This document shows positions 1 through 8,500 of a stretch of DNA of 64,000 bases, piece by piece; positions within the stretch are counted from its first letter, which is position 1, and each line of letters opens with the position of its first letter. Below the pieces are notes generated by a model that made no database searches, was not told the origin of the DNA, and saw only the letters and a program-made list of their open reading frames with translations. This DNA is from Sphingobacterium sp. (GTDB lineage Bacteria > Bacteroidota > Bacteroidia > Sphingobacteriales > Sphingobacteriaceae): assembly GCA_031286695.1 (NCBI GenBank), contig JAITTY010000005.1, forward strand, positions 744,001-808,000, in the 5' to 3' direction. The translations under genes were made by a program, and so were the position numbers.

Positions 1-321
1 ATCAGCTCTTGGAATCTGCCATGTCCAATCCCAGCCTTCGGAAAATTTAGCTGAAAAATCAAAAATACACACTTCCTCACCACGTATAAACCTGGCCCCA
101 AATTTCTTTTCAAACCCTTGGGCATCCAGCGCCTCAAACAGTCCAGCTTCATCAAAATGATCCATCACCCGTGGGATTAAGCTCTCCCCGACCACAATTC
201 TCGGAAAACGGCTTTTTTCAACAACTTTTACCTTTATCCCCTGCTTCTGTAAATACCCCGCAGCCACAGAACCCGAAGGACCTGCCCCGATGATCAAAAT
301 GTCAACCTGTTCAACGTTCAT
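1..321 (-). CDS. FAD-dependent oxidoreductase / flavin halogenase-like protein (3' part outside window)
   Basis: Only the first 107 codons are present; the gene runs off the left edge. The start ATG is at 321-319 on the minus strand. The N-terminus reads MNVEQVDILIIGAGPSGSVA, a Rossmann FAD-binding motif (GAGPSG, residues 13-18). An E-K-S-R-F-P-R stretch and V-G-E-S-L-I-P follow, which are typical of the geranylgeranyl-reductase/tryptophan-halogenase-like flavoprotein family. Such enzymes are found in flexirubin clusters, where hydroxylation or chlorination of the aryl ring is a plausible role. That role is inferred from its position, divergent to the pigment operon; the catalytic domain cannot be seen. 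Confidence 0.8.
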   Translation of the reverse strand, partial: MNVEQVDILIIGAGPSGSVAAGYLQKQGIKVKVVEKSRFPRIVVGESLIPRVMDHFDEAGLFEALDAQGFEKKFGARFIRGEEVCIFDFSAKFSEGWDWTWQIPRAD

Positions 322-328
322 TATACGC

Positions 329-358
329 TTTGATTAAAAGAAAAAAATATTAATTTCG
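329..358 (+). promoter_or_regulatory. candidate promoter of the pigment operon
   Basis: TTTG at 329-332 and TAATTTCG at 351-358 are separated by 18 bp. This is one base off the Bacteroidota -7 consensus TAnnTTTG with a good -33 box. It lies in the 128-bp divergent spacer and would give a leader of about 85 nt before the ammonia lyase gene. Confidence 0.4.
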
Positions 359-449
359 TGCCTGATTAATAATTGCCAAATCTATTCACAAAAAATTATA
401 TAAAAAAAACAATTTCGAGAGTTTTTCAAAATTGCTACCCCAATAAACC

Positions 450-1979
450 ATGAGCTTACTCACAAACCATTTAGATTTAAAACAGTTTGTCCAAATAATC
501 TACGGAACGGAAAAATTGGATATTGATGACGATATTTGGGAAAAAGTAGATGCTAGCCACGATTTTCTTCAAAAGTTTGCTGAAAACAAAGTCATTTATG
601 GTGTCAATACGGGATTTGGCCCTATGGCTCAATATCGAATTAAGGAGGAAGACCGGACCAAACTCCAGTACAACCTCATCCGTAGCCATGCTTCGGGCAC
701 TGGACGGCTTTTCGATTCCTTCCAGGTAAAAAGTACAATCTTAGCTCGCTTAAATACCTTAACCCTTGGTTATTCGGGTGTCCACCGGTCCACTATTGCC
801 CTGATGCGCGAATTGATTAACCGCGACATTAGCCCAATCATTTTTGCCCATGGCGGTGTTGGCGCGAGCGGTGATCTAGTACAGCTTGCTCATTTGGCAC
901 TCGTATTGATTGGCGAGGGAGAAGTAATTTATAAAAACCAAAGAATTGCGACAAAAGAAGCTTTTGACGCAGAAGGCCTTGAACCGATTCAGATTGTCCT
1001 TCGTGAGGGTCTAGCATTGATCAATGGAACCTCGGCGATGACAGGTATAGGTATTTTAAATTGGGATCTTGCACAAAAAGCCCTTTCTTTGTCCATTAAG
1101 GCGGCCTGCGCAATCAATGAAATCGTTCAAGCGTACGACGATCATTTCTCGGCGGCATTAAATCAAAGTAAAAAGCATGTAGGACAGCAGCATATTGCTC
1201 AAAAAATGCGAGATCATCTTGCCAGCAGCCAATTGATCAGAAAACGTGAAGACCACTTATATACTGGTGAAAATCAAGAAGACATTTTCAAAGACAAAGT
1301 ACAGGAATACTATTCGATCCGTTGCGTGCCACAGATTTTGGGTCCTATCGCAGATACGATTGATAATGTAGCAACCGTACTTGAGCATGAACTAAATTCG
1401 GCCAACGATAATCCTATAATTGATCTTCAGGAACAGCATGTTTATCATGGTGGAAATTTCCACGGTGATTACATTTCACTTGAAATGGATAAACTCAAGC
1501 TTGTCATGACCAAAATGACAATGCTTGCGGAACGTCAGCTAAATTATCTACTCAATAGCAAGATCAACGAGCTATTCCCTCCTTTTGTGAATCTAGGTAC
1601 CTTGGGGCTTAATTTTGGCATGCAGGGGGTTCAATTCACAGCGACCTCCACAACCGCAGAATCGCAGGCGCTAAGCACCTCGATCTATATCCATAGCATC
1701 CCCAATAACAATGATAACCAAGATATTGTCAGCATGGGCACAAATGCCGCTATGTCATGCAGCCAGATCATTGAAAATTCATTTGAAGTTCTCGCGATAG
1801 AATTTATTACATTAGCACAAGCAATCGACCATTTAGGTTGTCAGGAAAAATTAGCAAAAGAAACGCTATCTTGGTATAGCGACTTAAGGAATCTATTTCC
1901 GGTCTTTGTGGAAGATCAGGTAATGTATCCCATTATAAAGAAGGTAAAAGAATATTTGATGAATAAAAATCATGATTAA
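450..1979 (+). CDS. tal: tyrosine ammonia lyase (HAL/PAL family) of the flexirubin pathway
   Basis: The enzyme should deaminate L-tyrosine to 4-coumarate, the aryl starter of the polyene. The 509-residue length is normal for bacterial HAL/TAL enzymes. The Ala139-Ser140-Gly141 triad inside GGVGASGDL forms the MIO electrophile. Tyr50 in VIYGVNTGFG is the catalytic tyrosine, and the N-D-N-P-I-I-D block is also present. From memory the sequence is very close to the biochemically known Flavobacterium johnsoniae TAL, including IRSH-SGTG around His80. There is no hutU/hutI/hutG nearby, which argues against histidine degradation. It is the first gene of the pigment operon, and its stop overlaps the next start by 8 nt. 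Automatic pipelines would probably label it histidine ammonia-lyase. Confidence 0.88.
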   Translation: MSLLTNHLDLKQFVQIIYGTEKLDIDDDIWEKVDASHDFLQKFAENKVIYGVNTGFGPMAQYRIKEEDRTKLQYNLIRSHASGTGRLFDSFQVKSTILARLNTLTLGYSGVHRSTIALMRELINRDISPIIFAHGGVGASGDLVQLAHLALVLIGEGEVIYKNQRIATKEAFDAEGLEPIQIVLREGLALINGTSAMTGIGILNWDLAQKALSLSIKAACAINEIVQAYDDHFSAALNQSKKHVGQQHIAQKMRDHLASSQLIRKREDHLYTGENQEDIFKDKVQEYYSIRCVPQILGPIADTIDNVATVLEHELNSANDNPIIDLQEQHVYHGGNFHGDYISLEMDKLKLVMTKMTMLAERQLNYLLNSKINELFPPFVNLGTLGLNFGMQGVQFTATSTTAESQALSTSIYIHSIPNNNDNQDIVSMGTNAAMSCSQIIENSFEVLAIEFITLAQAIDHLGCQEKLAKETLSWYSDLRNLFPVFVEDQVMYPIIKKVKEYLMNKNHD

Positions 1980-3087
1980 GAAGCTCACACTCGGAGGACT
2001 ATTTATAATGTCCTTCACGATCATATCTGCTCAGCAACTAGCACGAGTCCAGGAAAAAGGACTTGTCGGATTTATCAAAAAAGATGGAACCTTTCAAATT
2101 GAGCCCAAATACAAAAATGCGCAGGATCAATCCGAAGGCAAAATTGCTATTTATGAAGGCGGAAAATGGGGATTTATCGATAAGAACGAACATGCTATCA
2201 TTCCACCTCAATACGAAAATGCCAAATCATTCAATCAGGGAATGGCCATGGTTAAATCTATGAATGGTTGGCTCTATATCGATTCCCTAGGCCAGGAGGT
2301 TCCCGCGATTTCGAGCAAGAGAGTCTATGAGTTCAATGACGGCGTTGCATTCTTTCGTGATGCGAGCAACTTGGTCGGTCTGATCAATAGTAAGCAGGAA
2401 GTTATACTCAGTCCAACTTATGACGTGATTCGTCCATTTAAGGATGGTTATGCCCGAGTTGCAAAAAATAAAAGATGGGGTGTTATCGATAAGCTAGGAA
2501 AAGAAGTAGTCGCTCCTAATTATGACGATATCGGCGATTTTAATGCAGGATTGGTATGGGCAAAAAGACAGCATAATTGGTACCTTGTATCCAGCCAAAA
2601 AGAAATTGCAATCCCAGCTATTTCAAAAATTGAAAGAATAGAAAACCCAGATTTTATCATTGTTCAACAAGGAAATAAAGTAGGATTTATGACAGCGGAG
2701 GGCAAGTGGGTGATAAGTCCAAGCTATGATGATGCCCGCGATTTTCAGCAAGGTTTAGCGCCTGTAAAAATAAATGGCAAATGGGGCTTCATTGATACGA
2801 CAGGTAAAATGCTTATCCCTGCTACTTATCAAGATGCACTTTCTTTTTCTCCCGAAGGTCTCGCTGCGGTAAAAAACGGTAAATGGGGATTTATAGATAA
2901 AGATGCCAAAGTCATCATCCCTTTTCAATATGAGATTACAGCGGCATTAACTTTTAAGAAGCAAGAGAAAGGATTTATCGATGGATTAGCCCGTGTTAAA
3001 CTTAATGGCAAATGGGGATTCATTGATACCAAAGGAAATCTGTTGGGAAACAAGTGGTTTGATAATGCGGAATTATTTCAAAATTAA
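1972..3087 (+). CDS. exported WG-repeat protein
   Basis: This is a 371-residue protein with an N-terminal signal peptide (hydrophobic LGGLFIMSFTIISAQ, cleavage after about residue 20). At least seven repeats follow with cores such as GKWGFIDK and NGKWGFIDT, each followed by an I-I-P-P-x-Y/F-like strand. These are WG/KWG beta-hairpin repeats. No catalytic motif is visible. WG-repeat proteins usually serve as envelope or interaction scaffolds; a specific role here is unknown. The gene starts inside the end of the ammonia lyase gene and ends 15 bp before the ketoreductase gene, so it is clearly part of the pigment transcript. It could be an accessory protein for anchoring or packing the pigment in the outer membrane (inference). 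Confidence 0.85.
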   Translation: MIKKLTLGGLFIMSFTIISAQQLARVQEKGLVGFIKKDGTFQIEPKYKNAQDQSEGKIAIYEGGKWGFIDKNEHAIIPPQYENAKSFNQGMAMVKSMNGWLYIDSLGQEVPAISSKRVYEFNDGVAFFRDASNLVGLINSKQEVILSPTYDVIRPFKDGYARVAKNKRWGVIDKLGKEVVAPNYDDIGDFNAGLVWAKRQHNWYLVSSQKEIAIPAISKIERIENPDFIIVQQGNKVGFMTAEGKWVISPSYDDARDFQQGLAPVKINGKWGFIDTTGKMLIPATYQDALSFSPEGLAAVKNGKWGFIDKDAKVIIPFQYEITAALTFKKQEKGFIDGLARVKLNGKWGFIDTKGNLLGNKWFDNAELFQN

Positions 3088-3102
3088 TAAACATATTGCA
3101 GG

Positions 3103-3834
3103 ATGAAATGTGCTTTAGTTACAGGTGGGTCTCGGGGAATCGGCAGAGCAATTTGTCTTAAACTAGCCCAGGACCTGGGTTATCACGTATTGATCAATTT
3201 TCAGCAGAATGAATCGGCTGCATTGGAAACGCTCACAGCGATAGAATCTTTTGGTGGGAGCGGTTCGCTACTCAAGTTCGATGTAGCCGATAAAACAGCG
3301 GTAGAAAATGTCCTTTCCCAATGGGAAACGAATCATCCTGATGCTAAGCTTGAAGTCATCGTTAACAATGCTGGCATCGCTAAAGATGGTTTGTTTATGT
3401 GGATGCCGGCAGAAGACTGGTCTACAGTAATCAATACAACGGTCAATGGCTTTTATCATGTGACACAATTTTTTATTCAGAAACTTCTCCGCCAGCGTTA
3501 TGGCCGTATCATCAATATGATTTCGGTATCGGGCGTAAAAGGTACGGCAGGCCAAACCAACTATTCCGCGGCTAAAGCGGCTTTACTAGGGGCAACCAAG
3601 GCACTGGCACAGGAAGTCGCTAAACGAAATATTACGGTCAATGCTGTAGCGCCAGGATTTATCCATAGCGACATGACTGCTAATATGGATGAAAAAGAGC
3701 TAAAAAAACTAATTCCGGCCAATAGATTTGGTGAGCCGGAAGAGGTTGCTGATCTGGTTAGCTTTTTAGCTTCTCCTAAAGCGGGCTATATCACGGGAGA
3801 AGTAATTAACATAAATGGAGGAATTTATTCGTAA
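3103..3834 (+). CDS. 3-oxoacyl-ACP reductase (FabG-type ketoreductase)
   Basis: This 243-residue short-chain dehydrogenase should reduce the beta-keto group of each polyene extension intermediate with NADPH. The cofactor motif GGSRGIG is at residues 8-14, NNAG at 88-91, and the catalytic Ser141, Tyr154 and Lys158 (YSAAK) are all present. The C-terminal INING-G pattern is normal for FabG. It matches the position and role of ApeQ in aryl-polyene clusters. A second, probably housekeeping fabG lies at 52542. The stop codon is 4 nt before the preferred start of the next ketosynthase. Confidence 0.9.
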   Translation: MKCALVTGGSRGIGRAICLKLAQDLGYHVLINFQQNESAALETLTAIESFGGSGSLLKFDVADKTAVENVLSQWETNHPDAKLEVIVNNAGIAKDGLFMWMPAEDWSTVINTTVNGFYHVTQFFIQKLLRQRYGRIINMISVSGVKGTAGQTNYSAAKAALLGATKALAQEVAKRNITVNAVAPGFIHSDMTANMDEKELKKLIPANRFGEPEEVADLVSFLASPKAGYITGEVININGGIYS

Positions 3835-3838
3835 ATCT

Positions 3839-5065
3839 ATGGAGCAAAGAGTAGTGATCACGGGGATGGGAATTTATTCCTGTTTGGGAACGTCATTGGA
3901 TGAAGTAAAAGATTCTCTCCAGCAGGGAAAATCGGGTATCATCTTTGATAACGAGCGAAAACTCTTCGGTTTCCGTTCGGCACTAACTGGAGCTGTCCCA
4001 CATCCAAATTTAAAAAATGAACTGAATCGCCGTCAGCGGATGTCTATTGGCGAAGAAACTGAATACGCCTATTTGGCTACGATGGAGGCCTTAAAAAATG
4101 CCGCTATCGACGACACTTATCTCGATACACATGAGATTGGCATTCTCTATGGAAACGATTCAGTATCTAAGGCTATCATTGATGCTGTCGATATTGTACG
4201 GGAAAAAAAAGATACCAGTCTGATAGGTTCCGGAGCAATTTTTAAATCGATGAATTCTACGGTGACCATGAATCTGTCCACCATTTTCCGATTAAAGGGC
4301 ATCAACATGACAATATCGGCGGCCTGTGCCTCCGGCTCACATTCCTTGGGATTAGGTTTTAATTTGATCAAAAGCGGCATGCAGGACATGATCATCTGTG
4401 GCGGTGCACAAGAAATAAACAAATATGCCATGGCCAGCTTCGATGGCTTAGGCGTATTTGGAAACGATGCTTTACCAGCAACAGAGGTATCCCGCCCTTT
4501 CGACAAAGACCGGTCCGGCTTAGTACCTTCGGGTGGTGCAGCAACCTTGATTATTGAAAGCTATGAATCTGCCCTGCGCAGAGGTGCGCCTATTCTGGCA
4601 GAAATACTCGGTTATGGTTTTTCATCGAATGGTGGTCATATCTCTACACCAAATGTAGAAGGGCCTGCCCTAGCCATGGAACGTGCCATTAAACAGGCTG
4701 GAATTAAACCCTCCGATATTGCCTACATCAACGCACATGCCACATCCACCCCTGTCGGTGATGCCAATGAAGCACAGGCTATTCTACAGGTATTTGGTGA
4801 AACACAACCTTTTGTCAGTTCTACAAAATCAATGACAGGTCATGAATGCTGGATGGCTGGCGCCAGCGAAATTATCTATTCCAATCTCATGATGTTACAT
4901 GGTTTTATAGCTCCAAACATTAATTTTGAAAATCCAGACGAACATTCGGCCAAATTAAATATTGTTAAGCAGACAGTATTTAAAGAATTTGACCTATATT
5001 TGTCCAATTCTTTTGGCTTCGGAGGAACTAACTCAGCCTTAGTCATAAAAAAGATTAACGATTAA
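3839..5065 (+). CDS. beta-ketoacyl-ACP synthase (FabF-like) 1
   Basis: This condensing enzyme of the aryl-polyene pathway has 408 residues from the ATG at 3839. An in-frame ATG at 3815 would overlap the ketoreductase gene. I prefer 3839 because the protein then begins MEQRVVITGMG like other KAS enzymes and has GGAGGAA 15 nt upstream. The active-site Cys163 (SAACASGS), His300 (NAHATSTP), Lys330 and His335 (TKSMTGHE) are intact, so it should elongate. The stretch after the second His (ECWMAGAS) departs from the common MLGAAG, which may reflect an unusual substrate. Which ketosynthase starts and which extends the chain cannot be read from sequence. Confidence 0.9.
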   Translation: MEQRVVITGMGIYSCLGTSLDEVKDSLQQGKSGIIFDNERKLFGFRSALTGAVPHPNLKNELNRRQRMSIGEETEYAYLATMEALKNAAIDDTYLDTHEIGILYGNDSVSKAIIDAVDIVREKKDTSLIGSGAIFKSMNSTVTMNLSTIFRLKGINMTISAACASGSHSLGLGFNLIKSGMQDMIICGGAQEINKYAMASFDGLGVFGNDALPATEVSRPFDKDRSGLVPSGGAATLIIESYESALRRGAPILAEILGYGFSSNGGHISTPNVEGPALAMERAIKQAGIKPSDIAYINAHATSTPVGDANEAQAILQVFGETQPFVSSTKSMTGHECWMAGASEIIYSNLMMLHGFIAPNINFENPDEHSAKLNIVKQTVFKEFDLYLSNSFGFGGTNSALVIKKIND

Positions 5066-5074
5066 CTTATAAAA

Positions 5075-5311
5075 ATGATTTCTGAAAAGATTAACGAAAT
5101 ACTTGTTGATGAGTTTGAGGTGGATGTTGATTTAATCCAGCCGAATCTAAATTTGAAAGATACATTAAATTTAGATAGTTTGGATTATGTCGATCTTGTC
5201 GTTATCATTGAGTCTAATTTTGGTGTTAAATTAGTAGAGGCTGATTTTACAAACATCCAAACCTTCCAGGACTTCTATGACCTCATCAAGCGAAAAACTA
5301 GTGAAAACTAA
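5075..5311 (+). CDS. acyl carrier protein 1
   Basis: This 78-residue acidic four-helix carrier has the phosphopantetheine site DSLDYVDL, with Ser35 as attachment residue. It lies 9 bp after ketosynthase 1 and directly before the acyltransferase gene. It is one of two ACPs in the operon, like ApeE and ApeF in proteobacterial aryl-polyene clusters; one may carry the aryl starter and the other the growing chain (inference). It is separate from the primary-metabolism ACP, which is not in the window. Confidence 0.92.
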   Translation: MISEKINEILVDEFEVDVDLIQPNLNLKDTLNLDSLDYVDLVVIIESNFGVKLVEADFTNIQTFQDFYDLIKRKTSEN

Positions 5312-5325
5312 GTCAATGTTTGCCC

Positions 5326-6219
5326 ATGAGTCAGTGGAAAGGACAATCCAAAGGTAGTGTTTTAGGATATCGGATTTTTGTCTTCTGTATTCAAAGGTTG
5401 GGAATCCGTACGGCCTACCTACTCTTAGTATTTGTCGCTTTCTACTATTTTCTAACAGCATGGAATAGCAATCGATCGCTCTATTTTTACCTAAGGCACC
5501 GATTAAAATATCCACTTCTATCCACAATCGTTGGATTCTACCGCAGTTATTTTACTTTCGGTAAAATCCTCATTGATAAAACAGCCATATCAGCGGGGCT
5601 CCGTAATAAGTTCAGTTATGAATTTGATGGGATTGAAATTTTAAAATCCGCCTTAGAGAAAAAAAATGGTGGCATCCTGTTATCCGCACATATCGGCAAC
5701 TTTGAAATCGCCTCTTATTTCCTTGAGGACATCAATATAGAAAATCAGATTAATCTGGTCATTTCCGACCGGGAACATCAAGCCATCAAATCTTACCTTT
5801 CAAAAGTCGCCCGAAAATCTGCAGTAAAATTTATAGTAATTCAAGAAGACCTTTCCCATGTATTCGCTATTAATGAAGCGTTGACAAACAATGAATTGAT
5901 AGTCTTTACAGGTGACCGTTATTTAGAAGGCAGCAAAACACTTTCCGCAGATTTACTCGGAAAAAACACGGAATTTCCGGCAGGTCCATTCTTAATCGCT
6001 TCCAGGCTTAAGGTGCCTGTTGTATTCGTCTATGTCATGAAAGAGCCTAAACTTCATTATCATTTATATGCACGGGAAGTGGAAGTCAAACATCGTGATG
6101 CACAGGCACTCCTACATCAGTATTGCCAATCATTATCCTATATGATAAAAAGACACCCGCTTCAATGGTTTAATTTCTACGATTTCTGGAAAGATTATTC
6201 CGAAGAGAACCAACGATAA
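5326..6219 (+). CDS. LpxL/HtrB-type lysophospholipid acyltransferase
   Basis: The protein has 297 residues from the ATG at 5326; a TTG two codons upstream is less likely. A hydrophobic N-terminal anchor (about residues 28-45) is followed by the acyltransferase motif HIGNFE, with His122 and Glu127 forming the H-x4-E dyad of the lipid A late-acyltransferase family. F-T-G-D-R lies further on. It should transfer an ACP-bound acyl chain to a hydroxyl at the inner membrane. In this cluster the acyl group may be the aryl polyene and the acceptor a lipid or the dialkylresorcinol. That is inference; the family normally acylates lipid A. It ends the first sub-block of the operon, before a 241-bp gap. 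Confidence 0.85.
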   Translation: MSQWKGQSKGSVLGYRIFVFCIQRLGIRTAYLLLVFVAFYYFLTAWNSNRSLYFYLRHRLKYPLLSTIVGFYRSYFTFGKILIDKTAISAGLRNKFSYEFDGIEILKSALEKKNGGILLSAHIGNFEIASYFLEDINIENQINLVISDREHQAIKSYLSKVARKSAVKFIVIQEDLSHVFAINEALTNNELIVFTGDRYLEGSKTLSADLLGKNTEFPAGPFLIASRLKVPVVFVYVMKEPKLHYHLYAREVEVKHRDAQALLHQYCQSLSYMIKRHPLQWFNFYDFWKDYSEENQR

Positions 6220-6433
6220 TCCAGCACTTTATTTATCTCATGGAACAAAAAAAGAATGCATATTAACATATTCTTATACACATCGTGGCCGCTATTTTTT
6301 TCCAGCAGTTATTTTTATCATTCAAGGGATTAACCGCAGCAAACAGGCATTTTTACAAATTGACTTTATGCTTCGAACACCATGAAAAGCAATTTTGAGT
6401 AGTCCAAAACCTATGATTTCGTCTTTAAATTAG

Positions 6434-6441
6434 TACCTTTG
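6434..6441 (+). promoter_or_regulatory. candidate -7 element of an internal promoter
   Basis: TACCTTTG matches TAnnTTTG exactly and lies 20 bp before the dehydratase start, within the largest gap of the pigment cluster (6220-6460). A good -33 TTTG at the right distance was not found, so this is a weak call. The rest of the gap shows no ORF and no clear terminator. The cluster may therefore be two transcripts. Confidence 0.35.
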
Positions 6442-6460
6442 ATACAACTTTTTTATACAA

Positions 6461-6898
6461 ATGACAGCTAGCCCGTTCCCAATCGTTGATAAATTATTTT
6501 TACAGGAATTGTTACCTCACCGTGCTCCTATGGTCATGATTGATTGCCTGTATGATTTTAACGAAAAGACCGTAGCAGCGGGCTTAACTGTTCGAGAAGA
6601 TAATATTTTTGTGGAAGACGATATTTTGTTAGAAGCAGGTATCATTGAGCATATGGCTCAATCTATTGCTTTACACACAGGCTATAGCTTTTATATTCAG
6701 CAAAAAACGCCCCCCATTGGTTATCTCGGCACAATAAAAAGTATTTCAATAAACTCCTTCCCCCGCGTAGGTGACAAATTACTGACCAAAGCAACAATTC
6801 TACAAGAATTTATGGGAGTCACACTCGTTTCTATTGAAACTTTCGCGGGAGACGAGCAAATCGCTCAGGCGGAAATTAAAAGTGTAATAGCTTCTTAA
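6461..6898 (+). CDS. hotdog-fold 3-hydroxyacyl-ACP dehydratase (ApeP/FabZ-like)
   Basis: This 145-residue single hotdog domain has the motif LLPHRAPMVMID and the catalytic pair His20 and Glu63 (IIEHMAQS), as in FabZ. It should dehydrate the 3-hydroxy intermediate to make the conjugated double bonds. The N-terminal pattern is that of the COG4706 ApeP group. A second hotdog protein at 13581 lacks the acidic residue at the equivalent place, so the two may work as a heterodimer, as reported for ApeI-ApeP (established for the proteobacterial system, inference here). Its TAA overlaps the next gene's ATG by one base. Confidence 0.85.
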   Translation: MTASPFPIVDKLFLQELLPHRAPMVMIDCLYDFNEKTVAAGLTVREDNIFVEDDILLEAGIIEHMAQSIALHTGYSFYIQQKTPPIGYLGTIKSISINSFPRVGDKLLTKATILQEFMGVTLVSIETFAGDEQIAQAEIKSVIAS

Positions 6899-7353
6899 TG
6901 ATTATGGCAAAAAATAAACGAACTGAACAAGTTAATCAAATTACTTGGACTAGTCCTTTACGCATACGTTTTAATGAAGTTGATTCGCTGGGAATAGTAT
7001 GGCATGGCCATTATATCAGCTATTTTGAAGATGGCAGAGAATCTTTCGGAATTCAGCACAGAATGACCTATCTGGACATTCACCGGAGTGGTTATACTAC
7101 ACCGATCGTGAAAAGTACATGTGAGCACAAATTACCATTAAAATATGGTGAAAATGCACGAATTGAAACATCATTAATAGATACCAAAGCCGCGAAGATC
7201 ATTTATCGGTATCGGATATTAAACGAGAGCAATCAAGTTGTCTGCCTAGGCGAAACAATCCAGGTCTTTTTAGACGCTTCGGGAAGTTTACAATTATATA
7301 TACCTGAGTTTTTTCAGCGGTGGAAAGACACACTTAATTTTGTCAGCCAATGA
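6898..7353 (+). CDS. 4HBT-type acyl-CoA/ACP thioesterase
   Basis: This 151-residue hotdog thioesterase of the YbgC/4-hydroxybenzoyl-CoA type has RFNEVDSLGIVWHGHY with catalytic Asp29 and the following N/H-Y region. It probably hydrolyses stalled or finished polyene thioesters; aryl-polyene clusters regularly carry such an enzyme. The start is the ATG overlapping the previous TAA (TAATG); the ATG two codons downstream at 6904 is equally possible. Its TGA overlaps the next ATG (ATGA), which suggests translational coupling. Confidence 0.87.
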   Translation: MIMAKNKRTEQVNQITWTSPLRIRFNEVDSLGIVWHGHYISYFEDGRESFGIQHRMTYLDIHRSGYTTPIVKSTCEHKLPLKYGENARIETSLIDTKAAKIIYRYRILNESNQVVCLGETIQVFLDASGSLQLYIPEFFQRWKDTLNFVSQ

Positions 7354-8498
7354 AAAAGGTGTATTTAGGAGCTTATAACTGTGTGTCCCCTATCGGCAAT
7401 AATCTCACGGAAACCTGGAATGCGCTCGTTAAGGGCAAATCAGGCGCTAAACAAGTAACCATTACTGGTATGGAAGCTGACATATGCGCTGCTCTTGTTG
7501 GAGAAGACGAACTCAACGGCTACTTCAACAAACTTTTACGGGAGGAGAACTTATACACAAGTACTGGATTTACAAAACTAGAGAAATTGATGATAGCGGC
7601 ATTGATACCCGTTATCAAAACTGTTACCATAACGCAGGAGACCACATTTATTGTCTCGACAACCAAGGGCAATATCGCGTATTGCGAACCTGAAGAAAAA
7701 GGTTCTACAGCGGCAAGCCTCCCTGCTTTAGCACAAAAAATAGGAGATTTCTTTGGCTTTAAGCGCCCGCCTATCATTATCAGTAATGCATGTGTGTCGG
7801 GTCTGCAGGCAATATCGACAGCCAAACGACTTATCCAAATGAATTATTGTACAGATGCCGTGATTGTGGCGGGGGATTTGGTCAGTGAATTTGTCCTTTC
7901 GGGATTTAAGTCTTTTCAGGCGCTCAGTGACAGGGCCTGTATACCTTATGACGAGGCCAGACAAGGCTTAAATCTAGGAGAAGCTGCTGCTGCAATTCAT
8001 GTAACTGGCCAGCAATTGCAAAACCACCCGTTTTCTATAGCCGGTGAAGCCTCCATCAACGACGCCAATCATATTTCGGGCCCATCCCGCACAGGCGAAG
8101 GGTTGAAACGGAGCATCGTATCTGCCTTGGCCGAAGCGAAATTAGAACCGAACTCCATTGATTTTATCTGTGCACATGGAACAGCGACAATTTACAATGA
8201 CGAAATGGAAGCAATAGCAATTCATCGTTCTGGATTAGCCGATAAACCTATCCATAGCTTAAAAGGTTACTTTGGTCATACGTTGGGTGCTGCCGGATTA
8301 TTGGAGAGTATTATTTCCCTAGAATGCTTAAGGCATAATTTACTCCTCCCGAGTCTAGGTTATCAAAAACAAGGTACCTCATTGCCTTTAGCCGTTATCA
8401 AAGCGCTATCGGAACAGCCTCTTAAGCGCTGCTTAAAAACTGCATCGGGATTTGCTGGAACAAATACAGCCGTACTATTTGAAAGGGAACTATACTAG
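7350..8498 (+). CDS. beta-ketoacyl-ACP synthase-like 2
   Basis: The protein has 382 residues and a KAS I/II fold. Cys148 (SNACVSG), His276 (CAHGTAT), Lys305 and His310 (KGYFGHTLGAAG) are all present, so it is expected to be catalytic despite a divergent N-terminus (MKKVYLGAYNCVSPIG). It overlaps the thioesterase gene by 4 nt and is followed after 2 bp by a truncated ketosynthase-like gene. It may be specialised for priming with coumaroyl-ACP, in the manner of ApeR, but that cannot be decided from sequence. Confidence 0.85.
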   Translation: MKKVYLGAYNCVSPIGNNLTETWNALVKGKSGAKQVTITGMEADICAALVGEDELNGYFNKLLREENLYTSTGFTKLEKLMIAALIPVIKTVTITQETTFIVSTTKGNIAYCEPEEKGSTAASLPALAQKIGDFFGFKRPPIIISNACVSGLQAISTAKRLIQMNYCTDAVIVAGDLVSEFVLSGFKSFQALSDRACIPYDEARQGLNLGEAAAAIHVTGQQLQNHPFSIAGEASINDANHISGPSRTGEGLKRSIVSALAEAKLEPNSIDFICAHGTATIYNDEMEAIAIHRSGLADKPIHSLKGYFGHTLGAAGLLESIISLECLRHNLLLPSLGYQKQGTSLPLAVIKALSEQPLKRCLKTASGFAGTNTAVLFERELY

Positions 8499-8500
8499 CC

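Noticed and set aside
450..1979. Histidine utilisation (hut) operon
   Set aside because: No urocanase, imidazolonepropionase or formiminoglutamase genes are nearby; neighbours are polyene genes.
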